Below are positions 19,099 through 28,881 of a DNA stretch of 64,000 bases, in pieces. Made by a program: the position numbers and the translations under genes. The DNA is from Rhizomys pruinosus. Lineage: Eukaryota > Chordata > Mammalia > Rodentia > Spalacidae. The notes below the pieces were generated by a model. The model was not told the origin of the DNA. It saw nothing but the letters and a program-made list of their open reading frames with translations, and did no database searches. Location of the stretch: contig VZQC01011003.1 of NCBI GenBank assembly GCA_009823505.1, positions 2,785,942 to 2,849,941 of the forward strand. Direction: 5' to 3'. Every line of letters begins with the position of its first letter. Position 1 is the first letter of the stretch.

Positions 19099-19235
19099 CT
19101 AGCCAGGTCTGGTAGCTCCTTTTAAGTCCAACACTCAGGAAGCTAAGGAATATGGTTACCATTAGTTGGAGGCTAGCTTGGGCTAGCTTGTGATTTCTAA
19201 GGCAGCAGGTTACAAAGTGAGACCCAAACCTGGTA
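19099..19235 (+). mobile_element. B1/B4-type SINE, old
   Basis: TAGCCAGGTCTGGTAGCTCC and GTTGGAGGCTAGCTTGGGCT. Confidence 0.68.
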
Positions 19236-19343
19236 GCTTATCAAATCAACTGACCATATCTGTTGCATGTAGTCCTTACTACATGTTTGCCCTCTAGAAG
19301 CCAAACACTTGTTTGTATAAGTAGTCTTTGGGGGTGGGAGGCA

Positions 19344-19348
<5 letters not shown>

Positions 19349-19391
<43 letters not shown>

Positions 19392-19422
19392 ATGTGCATG
19401 TGTGCATGTGTGTGTGCATGTG
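19349..19422. repeat. (GT)n microsatellite with variant end
   Basis: About 20 GT units followed by GTGCATG variants. The same tract in the second copy is of similar length but lacks part of the variant end. Confidence 0.96.
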
Positions 19423-19537
19423 CGTGTCTCCCTGTCCCTCCCTTATTCTATCTAGCTTTGATGTGTTTTCTTCTGAAGCTGTCATTTTTCTTTTTTGGTC
19501 TTTTTGTTGTTGTAGTTTTTGTTTTTGTTTTGTTTTG

Positions 19538-19676
19538 TTTTTTTGAGACAGGGTCTCCCTTTGGTCCCAGCTGGCCTGGAGCTCACTATGTAGACCAGGC
19601 TGGCCTTGAACTCAGAGATCTGCCTGCCTCTGCCTCCCAAATGCTGGGATTAAAGGCGTGGGCCACCACACCCGGC
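19538..19676 (-). mobile_element. B1 SINE
   Basis: TTTTTTGAGACAGGGTCTCC to CCACCACACCCGGC, with a GTTTT-rich tail on the left. It separates two copies of AGCTGTCATTTTTC, a target duplication. Confidence 0.95.
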
Positions 19677-19771
19677 AAAGCTGTCATTTTTCAAAACAGT
19701 ATGATTTTTCTCTATATAGCAGTGTAAACACAATGTGTCAGCACTAACTTGAAATACATTTTCAGTCGTGA

Positions 19772-19987
19772 TTTTTTTTTTTTTATGTGTATTGAGTGTA
19801 CTGTCTGCATGTAGGTTGGTGCACACATGTCCTGCAATGCCTGGGAGGTCAGAAGAGGGCGTTGGATTTCCCTGGGACTGGGAGTTAAAGACAGTTCTTG
19901 GCCGCCATGTGGGTGCTGGGGATTGAACCCGGGTCTTCTGCAATAGCAGTCGGTGCTCATAACCGCTGAGCCATCTCTCCAGCCCCT
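19772..19987 (-). mobile_element. B2 SINE without duplication
   Basis: Reverse B2, GTGTATTGAGTGTACTGTCT to CATCTCTCCAGCCCC. TTCAGTCGTGATTTTTT and CTCAGTCTTGATTTTTT flank it. Confidence 0.94.
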
Positions 19988-20042
19988 CAGTCTTGATTTT
20001 TTAATTCTTTCAAACATTATGAATATAAAACTGTATTAGAGC

Positions 20043-20205
20043 ACTGGGTGTGATGGCACACTCCTTTAATCCCAGCACTTGGGAGGCAGAGGCAGGCAGA
20101 TCTCTCTGAGTAAGGCCAGCCTGGTCTACATAGCGAGTTCCAGGCCAGCTGGGACTAAAGGGAGACCCTGTCGCAAAAATCCAAAAAAAAAAACCCCAAA
20201 ACCAA
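20043..20205 (+). mobile_element. B1 SINE
   Basis: CACTGGGTGTGATGGCACAC to CTGTCGCAAAAATCC; AACTGTATTAGAG occurs on both sides as a target duplication. Confidence 0.94.
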
Positions 20206-20276
20206 AAAACTGTATTAGAGACCCTCTACCATGTGAATTTTTAGGTTTAGAATCTGTATTAAAAAAATGAAATTAT

Positions 20277-20425
20277 CGCCAGGCGTGGTGGCACACGCCT
20301 TTAATCCTAGCACTTGGGAGGCAGAGGCAGGGGGAATCTCTGTGAGTTCGAGGCCAGCCTGGTCTACAGAGCGAGCTCCAGGATAGCTGGGACTAAAGGA
20401 AGACCCTGTCTCAAAAAAAAAAAAT
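20277..20425 (+). mobile_element. B1 SINE
   Basis: GCCAGGCGTGGTGGCACACG to CTGTCTCAAAAAAA; last element of the clean duplication copy. Confidence 0.93.
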
Positions 20426-20557
20426 TTCAAAAAACCACAAGAAAAAGGATCCAACACCACGCTATCTGACCCAGGGGCAAACTATACAATAAACCGTGAA
20501 GCTCAAGGCACTACATAAATACACTAAAAAACACAATGTAAAAATACTTCAAAAAAA

Positions 20558-21579
20558 TGAAATAATGTGCACAAAAAAAAAAGTGTAATGGATGGCCCCC
20601 GCCTTTGAATCACTCGAACTTGGAGGCCAGAAGAGGGAGGTAGATCTCCTGTGAGTTAAGGCCAAGCCTGGTCACAAAGAGTGAGCTCAAGGCCAGCTGG
20701 GGACTAAAGGGGACCCTGTCTCAAAAAAAACAAAAAATAAATAATAAATAAGTTAATAGAAACCAATAAAGATATTCTTACTAAATTGCTTACTTATTAA
20801 ATAGAACTATTATTTATTTCTTTTGGTTTATTAAGTGATATAAAAAATTATTGTGGGGCTGGAGAGATGGCTCAGCGGTTAAGAGTGCCGACTGCTCTTG
20901 CAGAGAACCCGGGTTCGATTCCCAGCACCCACATGGCAGCTAGAACCATCTTAAACTCTAGTTCCAGGGGAATCCAGCGCCCTTCTGACCTCCTCGGCAT
21001 GGACAACAAACGGGTAAACCAACTACATGCAGACAGTACACTCATACACATAAAAAAATAAAAATAATAAAGACAAAGGTTCCTTCCACATGGTGTTCCC
21101 TTGGTAACAAAAAAAAATATTGCTAAATCACTAATGACATCATTAACCTAAAAAGGTCCAAAATCTCTGCCATTTTTTTTTTTTTTTAATAAGGTCTTAC
21201 CATGTAGACCAGTTGGCCTTGAACTCACAGATCTCCACCTGCCTCCACCTCCTCCTGAGTGGTAGAATTAAAAGATCAGTACCACCACAAACCCGCACTT
21301 TCTTTTTAAATTTGTTAAATTGAATAACTTTTATCTAGCCAGGTCTGGTAGCTCCTTTTAGTCCAACACTCAGGAAGCTAAGGAATATGGGTTACCATTA
21401 GTTGGAGGCTAGCTTGGGCTAGCTTGTGATTTCTAAGGCAGCAGGTTACAAAGTGAGACCCAAACCTGGTAGCTTATCAAATCAACTGACCATATCTGTT
21501 GCATGTAGTCCTTACTACATGTTTGCCCTCTAGAAGCCAAACACTTGTTTGTATAAGTAGTCTTTGGGGGTGGGAGGCA

Positions 21580-21629
<50 letters not shown>

Positions 21630-22700
21630 TGTGCATGTGCATGTGTGCATTTGATGGTGTGCATGTGCGTGTCTCCCCTGTCCCTCCCTTATTCTATCTA
21701 GCTTTGATGTGTTTTCTTCTGAAGCTGTCATTTTTCTTTTTGGTCTTTTGTTGTTGTAGTTTTTTTTTTTGTTTTGTTTTGTTTTTTTTTGAGACAGGTC
21801 TCCTTTGTCCCAATCTGGCTGGAGCTCACTATGTGAGGCCAGGCTGGCCTTGAACTCAGAGATCTGCCTGCCTCTGCCTCCCAAATGCTGGGATTAAAGC
21901 GTGGGCCACCACACCCGGCAAAGCTGTCATTTTTCAAAACAGTATGATTTTTCTCTATATAGCAGTGTAAACACAATGTGTCAGCACTAACTTGAAATAC
22001 ATTTTCAGATCGTGATTTTTTTTTTTATTATGTGTATTGAGTGTACTGTCTGCATGTAGGTTGGTGCACACAGTGTCCGCAATGCCTGGGAGGTCAGAAG
22101 AGGAGGTTGGATTCCCTGGGACTGGGAGTTAAAGACAGTTCTTATGCCGCCAGTGGGTAGCTGGGGATTGAACCCGGGTCTTCTGCAAGTAGCAGTCGGT
22201 GCTCCATAACCGCTGAGCCATCTCTCCAGCCCCTCAGTCTTGATTTTTTAATTCTTTCAAACATTATGAATATAAACTGTATTAGAGCACTGGGTGTGTA
22301 TTGGCACACTCCTTTAATCCCAGCACTTGGGAGGCAGAGGCAGGCAGATCTCTCTGAGTAAGGCCAGCCTGGTCTACATAGCGAGTTCCAGGCCAGCTTG
22401 GGACAAAGGGAGACCCTGTCGCAAAAATCCAAAAAAAAAAACCCAAAACCAAAAAACTGTATTAGAGACCACAAATCAATCCAATGTGAATTTTTAAGGT
22501 TTAGAATCTGGTATTAAAAAAATGAATTTCGCACAGGACGTGGTGGCACACGCCTTTAATCCTAGCACATGGGAGGCAGAGCAGGGGAGAATCTCTGTGA
22601 GTTCGAGGCCCAGCTGGTCTACACGAGAGCGGAACTCCAGGATAGCTGGGGACTAAAGGAAAAGACCCCTAGTCCTCAAAAAAAAAAAAAAAAAAGAAAA
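20558..22700. repeat. 2.1 kb direct duplication, error-rich second copy
   Basis: Follows the 18349-20430 block in order: B1 (20580-20740), B2 + (20850-21075), B1 - (21180-21295), B1/B4 + (21335-21450), GT repeat (21584-21627), B1 - (21790-21920), B2 - (22020-22233), B1 + (22290-22430) and B1 + (22530-22680). Differences are dominated by one- or two-base insertions and losses, as in GGGTAGCTGGGGATTGAACC for GGGTGCTGGGGATTGAACC. Such indels are scattered evenly over unique and repeat parts alike. The sequence just before it (20430-20557) is also irregular. This pattern resembles an unpolished long read. Confidence 0.9.
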
Positions 22701-22774
22701 AGAAAAAAAAGAAAAAAGAAAGTATTTCTGGTGCATCTATGAAGAGGTTTTTATTTTTATTTATTTTTTATTTT

Positions 22775-22916
22775 TTGCTCTTTTTGAGACAGTCTCCCTG
22801 TAACCCCAGTTGGCTTGGAGCTCACTCTGTAGATCAGGCTGGCCTTGAATTCACAAAGATCCACCTGCCTCTGCCTCCCAAATGCTAGATTAAAGGCATG
22901 AGCCACCACACCCAGC
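22775..22916 (-). mobile_element. B1 SINE
   Basis: TTTTTGAGACAGTCTCCCTG to CCACCACACCCAGC. Confidence 0.92.
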
Positions 22917-23025
22917 AAAACATAACATTTTAGAATGGGTTCTTAAGCTATTAAGGCTGTAGGAAATAAACTAATAGTAACTCATATTAAGGGAGTTTTA
23001 TAACTCCTTTAAAAAGTATTAAAGT

Positions 23026-23267
23026 TGGGGCTGGAGAGATGGGTCAGCGGTTAAGAGCACTGACTGCTCTTGCAAAGGACTTGGGTTCAATTCCCAACAC
23101 CCACATGGTTACTAAGAACCGTCTTTGGGCCACGTGTGGTGGTGCACACCTTTAGTCCCAGCAGAGGCAGAGGCTGGCGGATCTCTGTGAGTTCAAGGCC
23201 AGCCTGGTCTACAGAGTGAGTTCCAGGCCAGCTGGGACTAAAGGGAGACCCTGTCTCAAAAAAAAAA
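23026..23267 (+). mobile_element. Composite B2-B1 SINE (copy b)
   Basis: B2 nt 1 to ~101 (GGGCTGGAGAGATGGGTCAG to ACTAAGAACCGTCTTT) runs directly into B1 (GGGCCACGTGTGGTGGTGCA) at about 23127, ending in poly-A. A perfect 15-bp target duplication, AAAAAGTATTAAAGT, lies at 23011-23025 and 23268-23282. The B1 portion lacks CACTCGGGAG but is otherwise complete. Confidence 0.93.
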
Positions 23268-23289
23268 AAAAAGTATTAAAGTCAAAATA

Positions 23290-23416
23290 AAGTCCTGCTG
23301 AGTGTGGTGGTCTACTCTTGTAATCCCAGAATTTAAGAAGTGGAAGGAGGAGGATCCAGGAGTCCAAGGTCCTCCTTGGCCAGATTGGAATACAGAGAGC
23401 CTTTCTCAAAATTCGT

Positions 23417-23417
<1 letters not shown>
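23290..23417 (+). mobile_element. B1-like SINE, old
   Basis: CTGCTGAGTGTGGTGGTCTA and TGTAATCCCAGAATTTAAGA; the AC repeat grew at its 3' end. Confidence 0.75.

Positions 23418-23456
<39 letters not shown>
23418..23456. repeat. (AC)n microsatellite
   Basis: About 19 AC units ending ACACGCAG. Confidence 0.96.
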
Positions 23457-23459
<3 letters not shown>

Positions 23460-23492
23460 GACTCCTTTGAACATTCTGTAAAAATGGCTCAC

Positions 23493-23716
23493 TTTAAAAA
23501 AATATTTTATTATTTTTATGTGTATGAGTGTATTGCCTACATGTGTGTAAATGTCCCCCTGTCATGCAATGCCTGCAGAGGTCAGAAGGTGGTGTCTGAT
23601 CCCCTGGATCTAGAGTTATGGATGATGTTATTCACCATGTGGGTACTGAGAATCAAACCCAGGTCTTCTTCAAGAGCATTCAGTACTCTTAACTGTTTAG
23701 CCATCTCTCCAGCCCA
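23493..23716 (-). mobile_element. B2 SINE, old
   Basis: TTTTATGTGTATGAGTGTAT to AGCCATCTCTCCAGCCC. Confidence 0.9.
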
Positions 23717-23789
23717 ACTCACTTACCTTTTGCATGGCAAAGCAGTAAGCCATTTAAGCCAAGTGTGGACTTACACCATAATGCATAGC

Positions 23790-23998
23790 CACACCCACCT
23801 TATGTGGGAGCTGGGGATTTGAATTCAGGTGTTCATTCTTGCAGATCAAGAGCTTGTTTCCTGCAGAGCTATCCCTACTGCCCCCTCTGGCTGGTGTAAC
23901 TCACCGTATAGATCAGGCACATCTTGAACTTGTAGAGATACACCTGCTTCTGCCTCCTGAGTGCTGAAATTAAAGCCATGTGTCATCACACCCTTCCA
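23790..23998 (-). mobile_element. B4-type SINE, old
   Basis: GAGCTGGGGATTTGAATTCA and GTATAGATCAGGCACATCTT, then CCTCCTGAGTGCTGAAATTA; a reverse ID/B1-like mixture. Confidence 0.6.
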
Positions 23999-24084
23999 GT
24001 AATAATTTTTAAGCAGGTATTCAGAAAGAAGTTGCCATATTCTTTAATACAATGTTTATGGGCCATAATTCCTTTGTTTTAATA

Positions 24085-24286
24085 GAAAGGCACTTTTTAT
24101 TATTTTCTTAGTGTATTGCCTGCATGTATATAAGTGCACCTGTGTCAAGCAATGCCCAAGGATGTCAGAAGAGGGTGTTGGAACCCCTGGAACTGGAGTT
24201 ACGGATGTTTTTTGGCCACCATGTGGGTTCTAGGAATTGAACCCAACTCCTCTGCAAGAGCAGTCAGTGCCGTCCCTCCAGCCCCT
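24085..24286 (-). mobile_element. B2 SINE, old
   Basis: TTTCTTAGTGTATTGCCTGC to CCGTCCCTCCAGCCCC; the A-box end is shortened. Confidence 0.88.
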
Positions 24287-24321
24287 CCTATCACATTTTT
24301 AAGCCTTTTAAATTTCTTCCT

Positions 24322-24490
24322 TTTGGGCTGGTGAGATGGCTCAATTGGTAAAGGTGCTTAGCTTAATGACCTGCATGTGATCCCCTGGACCCACATGGTG
24401 GAGAGAATGGATTCCCCAAAGTTGTCTTCCAACATCTACATACAGGTCCCCTTATACAGAGACACACACAGATAAATGAATAAAATATAA
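24322..24490 (+). mobile_element. B4-type SINE
   Basis: TTGGGCTGGTGAGATGGCTC, GACCTGCATGTGATCCCCTG, then an ACACACAGATAAATG tail. Confidence 0.78.
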
Positions 24491-24629
24491 TATTAAATTT
24501 CTTTTTATAAATTTTTAAATTATTTTTGCATATGAATATTTTTACATGTTATTATATGTAGTTTTCTGCAGCTCATACCATGTGCAATAATATATTTATA
24601 CTTTATATATATATGAAATTTAACCTTCA

Positions 24630-24768
24630 TGTTTTGTTTTTTGTCTCCCTCCAGCCCTAGCTGGCCTGGAGCTCACTATGTAGACCAGGCTGGCCTTGAA
24701 CTCACAGAAATTTGCCTGTCTCTGCCTCTGGAGTGCTGGGATGAAAGATGTACACCACCATGTCTGGG
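24630..24768 (-). mobile_element. B1 SINE
   Basis: TTTTGTCTCCCTCCAGCCCT to ACCACCATGTCTGG. Confidence 0.9.
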
Positions 24769-24919
24769 AAACCTTCCTGTTTTATATAATTTTTCATAGA
24801 TACATGAAGCTTCTAAGTGAAAATTGTTTAAGTATTTTTTAAATATTTTATTTATGTAGTAAATTATATTAAACATCTCATCAATTTGAATATTATCCAT
24901 GTGAGCAATAAAGAAACAT

Positions 24920-25060
24920 AAAAGGTGGGCTTTAATTCCAGCATTTGGGAGGCAGAGGCAGGCTGATCTCTGAGTTCAAAGCTAGCCTGGTTTACATAGT
25001 GAGTTCCAGGACAGCTGGGGTTACAGGGAGACCTTGTCTCAAAAAGACCAAAAAAAAAAC
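24920..25060 (+). mobile_element. B1 SINE, 5'-truncated
   Basis: Starts within AAAGGTGGGCTTTAATTCCA and ends CTTGTCTCAAAAAGACC. Confidence 0.9.
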
Positions 25061-25065
25061 CAGGT

Positions 25066-25160
25066 GGGCTGGGAACATAGCTTAGTGCTAGAGTGCTTGC
25101 CTAGCAAGCACAGGATCTTAGGTTCGATTCCATCACCAGCAAAGCAAAGCAAAACAAGCA
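25066..25160 (+). mobile_element. ID SINE
   Basis: GGGCTGGGAACATAGCTTAG, TTGCCTAGCAAGCACAGGAT, GGTTCGATTCCATCACCAGC, then an AAAGC/AAAAC tail. It retains an intact B box. Confidence 0.88.
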
Positions 25161-25728
25161 TAAAATACATTTTAGTATCATAGCACAGTTGAAATGACCT
25201 GTAACTTAATGATCAATTCCCAAATCACAAGGATATTGGTAGTATTACTTTTTGAGGATTATTACATGTGTTCTCTTGCAGGTGTGAAATTCCTGCTTGT
25301 GGCCTTTTGAACCAGTTGGTGAGCCATGTTAAAAGTCACATTTATTAATTATAAATAGTATTTCAATTATATTATCACTCAGTTGGCCTGAATATCTGGA
25401 TTTTCTAAGTTAATAGGTTAATTTAGAATATAGGTAGTCTTTGACCTTCAAACTGTGAGAATCATTTCAAATGAGCCATGTTATAAGGAATTATAATGTA
25501 GTTACATCCTGGATTGAGTGTACCTTTTTCAATCTTTATTTCAAATGATAATGAATTTTTTGTATGTCAGGCACTATTTCTGTATTGGCATCCTTCATGT
25601 GGAAATGAGATTTTGATACTTGGATGATAGCTCATTTTTCATCAACACTCACACCATTCTCTGAGTGAATTTTTAATTGAGTAGTTCATTCATTTTAATG
25701 TAACTTGGCTGGTTTTAAAATACTGATT
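25161..25728. other. AT-rich intron without recognised repeats
   Basis: No SINE or LTR landmarks. A TTGCAG/GTGTG and CAGTTG/GTGAG pair near 25279-25320 looks splice-like but encloses no credible exon. Confidence 0.5.
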
Positions 25729-25980
25729 TCTGGGCTGCAGATATAGTTGAGTTGATAGAGCATTTGCATAGCATGCCCTATGCTCTGAATTCAACTCCCA
25801 GAGCTACATAAACCAGGTGTGGTTGCATATACCTATAATCTCAGTATTAACAGTAGGGATGGGAACAGATAGGGAGGTAGAAAAATCAGAAGTTCAAGAA
25901 CATCCTCAGCTACATATTGAGTTACAAGTCATCCTAGGCTATGTTAGGTTGTCTCAAAAATAATAAGAAAAAAAGTAGAA
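25729..25980 (+). mobile_element. B4-type SINE (ID-like head, B1-like tail)
   Basis: GGGCTGCAGATATAGTTGAG and GCATAGCATGCCCTATGC, then CCAGGTGTGGTTGCATATAC and GGTTGTCTCAAAAATAA. Confidence 0.8.
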
Positions 25981-26193
25981 CAGTTAATTCTGTTAAGTCT
26001 TAAAACCAATTACTTATAAAAAAGACTAGCATAGCTGTGCTTCATGTGCGGTTACTGTTATTGGTGTGTATAGTATTAAATTCATGAACAAGTTCATTGG
26101 ATTTAATTATACTTAAATATAGATACTCTTGCAAAAATAATGTGCTTCAATGTTGCCAAGTTGTGCGGGGCTGGGCTGTGTTCAGAATTAATT

Positions 26194-26392
26194 CTTGGGG
26201 CTTGAGAGATGGTTAAGAACACTGGCTGTTCTTGCAGAGGACCTGGGTTTAATTCCCAGCACCCATATGGCAGCTAATAACCATCTGTAACTCTGGTTCC
26301 TAGGGAATATGACCCCCTCTTCTGACCTCTCCAGACATTGCATGACACAGGTGTGTGCATATGTGTACACTCATACAAATAAAATGAAAATA
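26194..26392 (+). mobile_element. B2 SINE, old
   Basis: TTGGGGCTTGAGAGATGGTT to ACTCATACAAATAAAATG. Confidence 0.9.
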
Positions 26393-26395
26393 ATA

Positions 26396-26546
26396 ATTTT
26401 TTTTTTCTTTTCGAAACAGGGTCTCCCTGTAGTCCCAGCTGTCCTGGAACTCACTGTAGACCAGGCTGGCCTTGAACTCACAAAGATCCGCCTGCCTCTG
26501 CCTCCCAAGTGCTAGGATTAAAGGCGTGCGCCACCACGCCCGGCAA
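26396..26546 (-). mobile_element. B1 SINE
   Basis: TTTTCGAAACAGGGTCTCCC to CCACCACGCCCGGC. Confidence 0.94.
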
Positions 26547-26574
26547 TAAAATTTTTTAAAAAAACTTCTTGAAT

Positions 26575-26822
26575 GGGGGCTGGAGAGATGGCCTAGCGGT
26601 TGAGAGCGCTGACCGCTCTTACAGAGGACCCGGGTTCGATCCCCAGCACCCACATGGCGGCTGAGAACCGTCTGAAACTCCAACTCAAGGAGAACTCCAG
26701 TTCCAGGGGAATCCGACACCCTCTTCTGACCTCCGCAGCATTGCACCACAAGGGTGCACAAACCTACATGCAGACAGTACACTCATACACATACAAAAAT
26801 AAATAAAATTAAAAAAAAATAT
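26575..26822 (+). mobile_element. B2 SINE with 17-bp duplication
   Basis: GGCCTAGCGGTTGAGAGCGC with GGGTTCGATCCCCAGC and the duplicated block (first unit AACTCCAACTCAAGGAG). Confidence 0.95.
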
Positions 26823-27084
26823 ATATCAAATGGTATGTGCTGTAGTAGAGTTGTGTCTAGCATAAGAGAATACCATAATATTACTGAATGATTTATTTTG
26901 CTCAGATATATGTGAATTATGTTGTCCAGTGAACTAGTAAGAACTGACAGGTAGACAAGATAGAGAAAGCCATTTTGGATACAGGAAATTTAATGAGCAA
27001 ACAGGAATAAACAAGCTGTGTGTAGTTATTGGCTATTGTATTGGGTATTGCTGAGACAGATCAGTTCAAAAGAAGTAGGTTTAT

Positions 27085-27333
27085 GGGGCTGGAGAGATGG
27101 CCTAGCGGTTAAGAGCGCCGACCACTCTTGCAGAGGACCCGGGTTCAATCCCCAGCACCCACATGGCGGCCGAGAACCATCCGAAACTCCAATTACAGGA
27201 GAACTCCAGTTCCAGGGGAATCCGAGACCCTCTTCTGACCTCCGCGGCATTGCATGACACGGGTGCACAGACTTGCATGCAGACAGTACATTCATACACA
27301 TACAGAAATAAATAAAATTAATAAAAAAAAATT
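27085..27333 (+). mobile_element. B2 SINE with 17-bp duplication, young
   Basis: Full-length. A perfect 17-bp target duplication (AAAAGAAGTAGGTTTAT) lies at 27068-27084 and 27334-27350. Confidence 0.97.
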
Positions 27334-27458
27334 AAAAGAAGTAGGTTTATTTGGGATTGTGGTTTTAGAGGTGTGGTCAGCTGACACCATTGATTTTGGA
27401 CAGATGGTGAGGCAGAACACTGGTGGGGGGACACCTGGTAGATCAAAACTGCTCATGA

Positions 27459-27815
27459 GGTCCAGGAACATGGTTTAGTGGGTAAAGGCACTTGCTGACA
27501 AGCCTGATGACTTGAGTTTTGTCTCCAGGGTACACAGAATGGAAAGAGAAAACTGACTTTTTTTTTTTTGTCTTTTCGAGACAGGGTCTCCATGTAGCCG
27601 CAGCTGACCTGGAACTCACTCTGTAGACCAGGCTGGCCTTGAACTCACAAAGATCTGCCTGCCTCTGCCTCCCAAGTGCTAGGATTAAAGGCGTGGGCCA
27701 CCATGTCCGGCGAGAAAACTGACTTCTACAAGTTGTCCTGTAACCCCCACACTCATACCATGGCAAGTGCACATCCACACATATTCACAGGCCGGCATAC
27801 ACACTAAATAAATAT
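27459..27815 (+). mobile_element. B4-type SINE interrupted by a B1
   Basis: GGTTTAGTGGGTAAAGGCAC, GACAAGCCTGATGACTTGAG, then after the B1 CTACAAGTTGTCCTGTAACC and an ACACTAAATAAATA tail. Confidence 0.85.
27560..27711 (-). mobile_element. B1 SINE inserted in a B4
   Basis: Bounded by a perfect 14-bp duplication, GAGAAAACTGACTT, at 27546-27559 and 27712-27725. Confidence 0.97.
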
Positions 27816-27916
27816 ATAAAATGTAGTTAAAAATGTTAGGGAGGAGGAGAGAGGCTAGACAAGTTTAATAAATGTTGCTCATCTCTTGGCAGATGGGGAG
27901 GGGTTCACAGTACTTC

Positions 27917-28139
27917 CTTTTTTTAATTTTATTTATTTTGTATGTATATGAATGTACTATCTACATGTAGGTTTGTGCACCCGTGTCCTGCAATGCCGCA
28001 GAGGTCAGAAGAGGGCGTCGGATTCCCCTGGAACTGGAGTTAAAGACGGCTCTCAGCCACCATGTGGGTGCTGGGGATCGAACCCGGGTCCTCTGCAAGA
28101 GCAGTAGGCGCTCTTAACCGCTAGCCCATCTCTCCAACC
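27917..28139 (-). mobile_element. B2 SINE without duplication
   Basis: GTATGTATATGAATGTACTA to CCATCTCTCCAACCCC. CACAGTACTTCCTTTTT and CAGCACTTCCTTTTT flank it as a target duplication. Confidence 0.94.
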
Positions 28140-28292
28140 CCAGCACTTCCTTTTTCAAGGGCCTACTCCTGGAGATCCAACATCCTGTCACTAACCCCAC
28201 CTTGTAAATGTTGCACCACCTCCCACTTGTGCCACAGACTAGAGACTAAGTTTTTAACATGTGAGTCTTTAGAGGACATTTAGGATATACAA

Positions 28293-28460
28293 ACTGGGCC
28301 AGGCGTGGTGGCGCACGCCTTTAATCCTATGACTTGGGCAAACAGAGGCAGGCTCGATCTTTGTGAGTTCAAGGCCAGCCTGGTCTACACGAGTGAGTTC
28401 CAGGACAGCTGGGACTAACGGAGACCCTGTCTCAAAAAAAAAAAAAAAAGAACCTAAAAA
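28293..28460 (+). mobile_element. B1 SINE
   Basis: GGCCAGGCGTGGTGGCGCAC with small insertions (CAGGCTCGATCTTTGTGAG) that may be base-calling errors. Confidence 0.9.
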
Positions 28461-28483
28461 AAAAAAAAAAATGATGTACAAAC

Positions 28484-28572
28484 TGGGGCTGGAGAGATGG
28501 CTTAGTGGTTAAGAGCGCCGACTGCTCTTGCAGAGGACCAGGCCAGCTGAGACTAAAGAGAGACCCTGTCTC
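28484..28572 (+). mobile_element. B2 head fused to B1 tail
   Basis: B2 nt 1 to ~57 (GGGGCTGGAGAGATGGCTTA to GCAGAGGACC) joins AGGCCAGCTGAGACTAAAG, the last third of B1. The junction differs from the six composites, so this is probably a separate recombination or deletion. Confidence 0.8.
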
Positions 28573-28577
28573 AAACA

Positions 28578-28644
<67 letters not shown>
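28573..28644. repeat. (AC)n microsatellite
   Basis: About 35 AC units broken once by CC; grown from the SINE tail. Confidence 0.96.
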
Positions 28645-28646
<2 letters not shown>

Positions 28647-28654
28647 ATACAATC

Positions 28655-28812
28655 ATCTTGCTGAGCATGGTGGTGTGCACCTTTAATCCCAACACTCAGG
28701 AAGCAGAGGTAGGCAGATCTCTGTGAGTTCAAAGCCAGCCTGGTCTATATAGCAAGTTCCAGGCCAGCTGGGACTAAAGGGAGACCCTGTCTCAAAAAAA
28801 GAAAAGAAATAA
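28655..28812 (+). mobile_element. B1 SINE
   Basis: TTGCTGAGCATGGTGGTGTG to CTGTCTCAAAAAAAG; AGAATACA-ATC and AGAATACAGACATC flank it. Confidence 0.92.
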
Positions 28813-28881
28813 AAAAGAATACAGACATCTTTTGGTCCTACATACATTGAGTTCCTTTTGGGGGCAATTTTGTTTTATTGT

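Larger units (their letters stand above)
18349..20430. repeat. 2.1 kb direct duplication, clean copy
   Basis: This block recurs at about 20558-22700 in the same orientation, including the non-repetitive spacers (for example AAACCAATAAAGATATTCTT and ACATGTTTGCCCTCTAGAAG), so it is not shared SINE content alone. This copy has regular, intact SINEs and appears to be the reliable version. It is offset by about 2.21 kb from the second copy. Confidence 0.93.

Noticed and set aside
25279..25320. Splice-like TTGCAG/GTGTG..CAGTTG/GTGAG segment as a small extra exon
   Set aside because: About 40 nt with no match to TBC1D12, and exons A and B already join in perfect phase (CAG|GAA), leaving no room for one.
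27026..27301. Recurrent peptide family MCMNVLSACKSVHPCHAMPRRSEEG.. / MYCLHVGLCT.. found dozens of times
   Set aside because: These are antisense translations of B2 SINEs. Their recurrence reflects SINE copy number, not a gene family.
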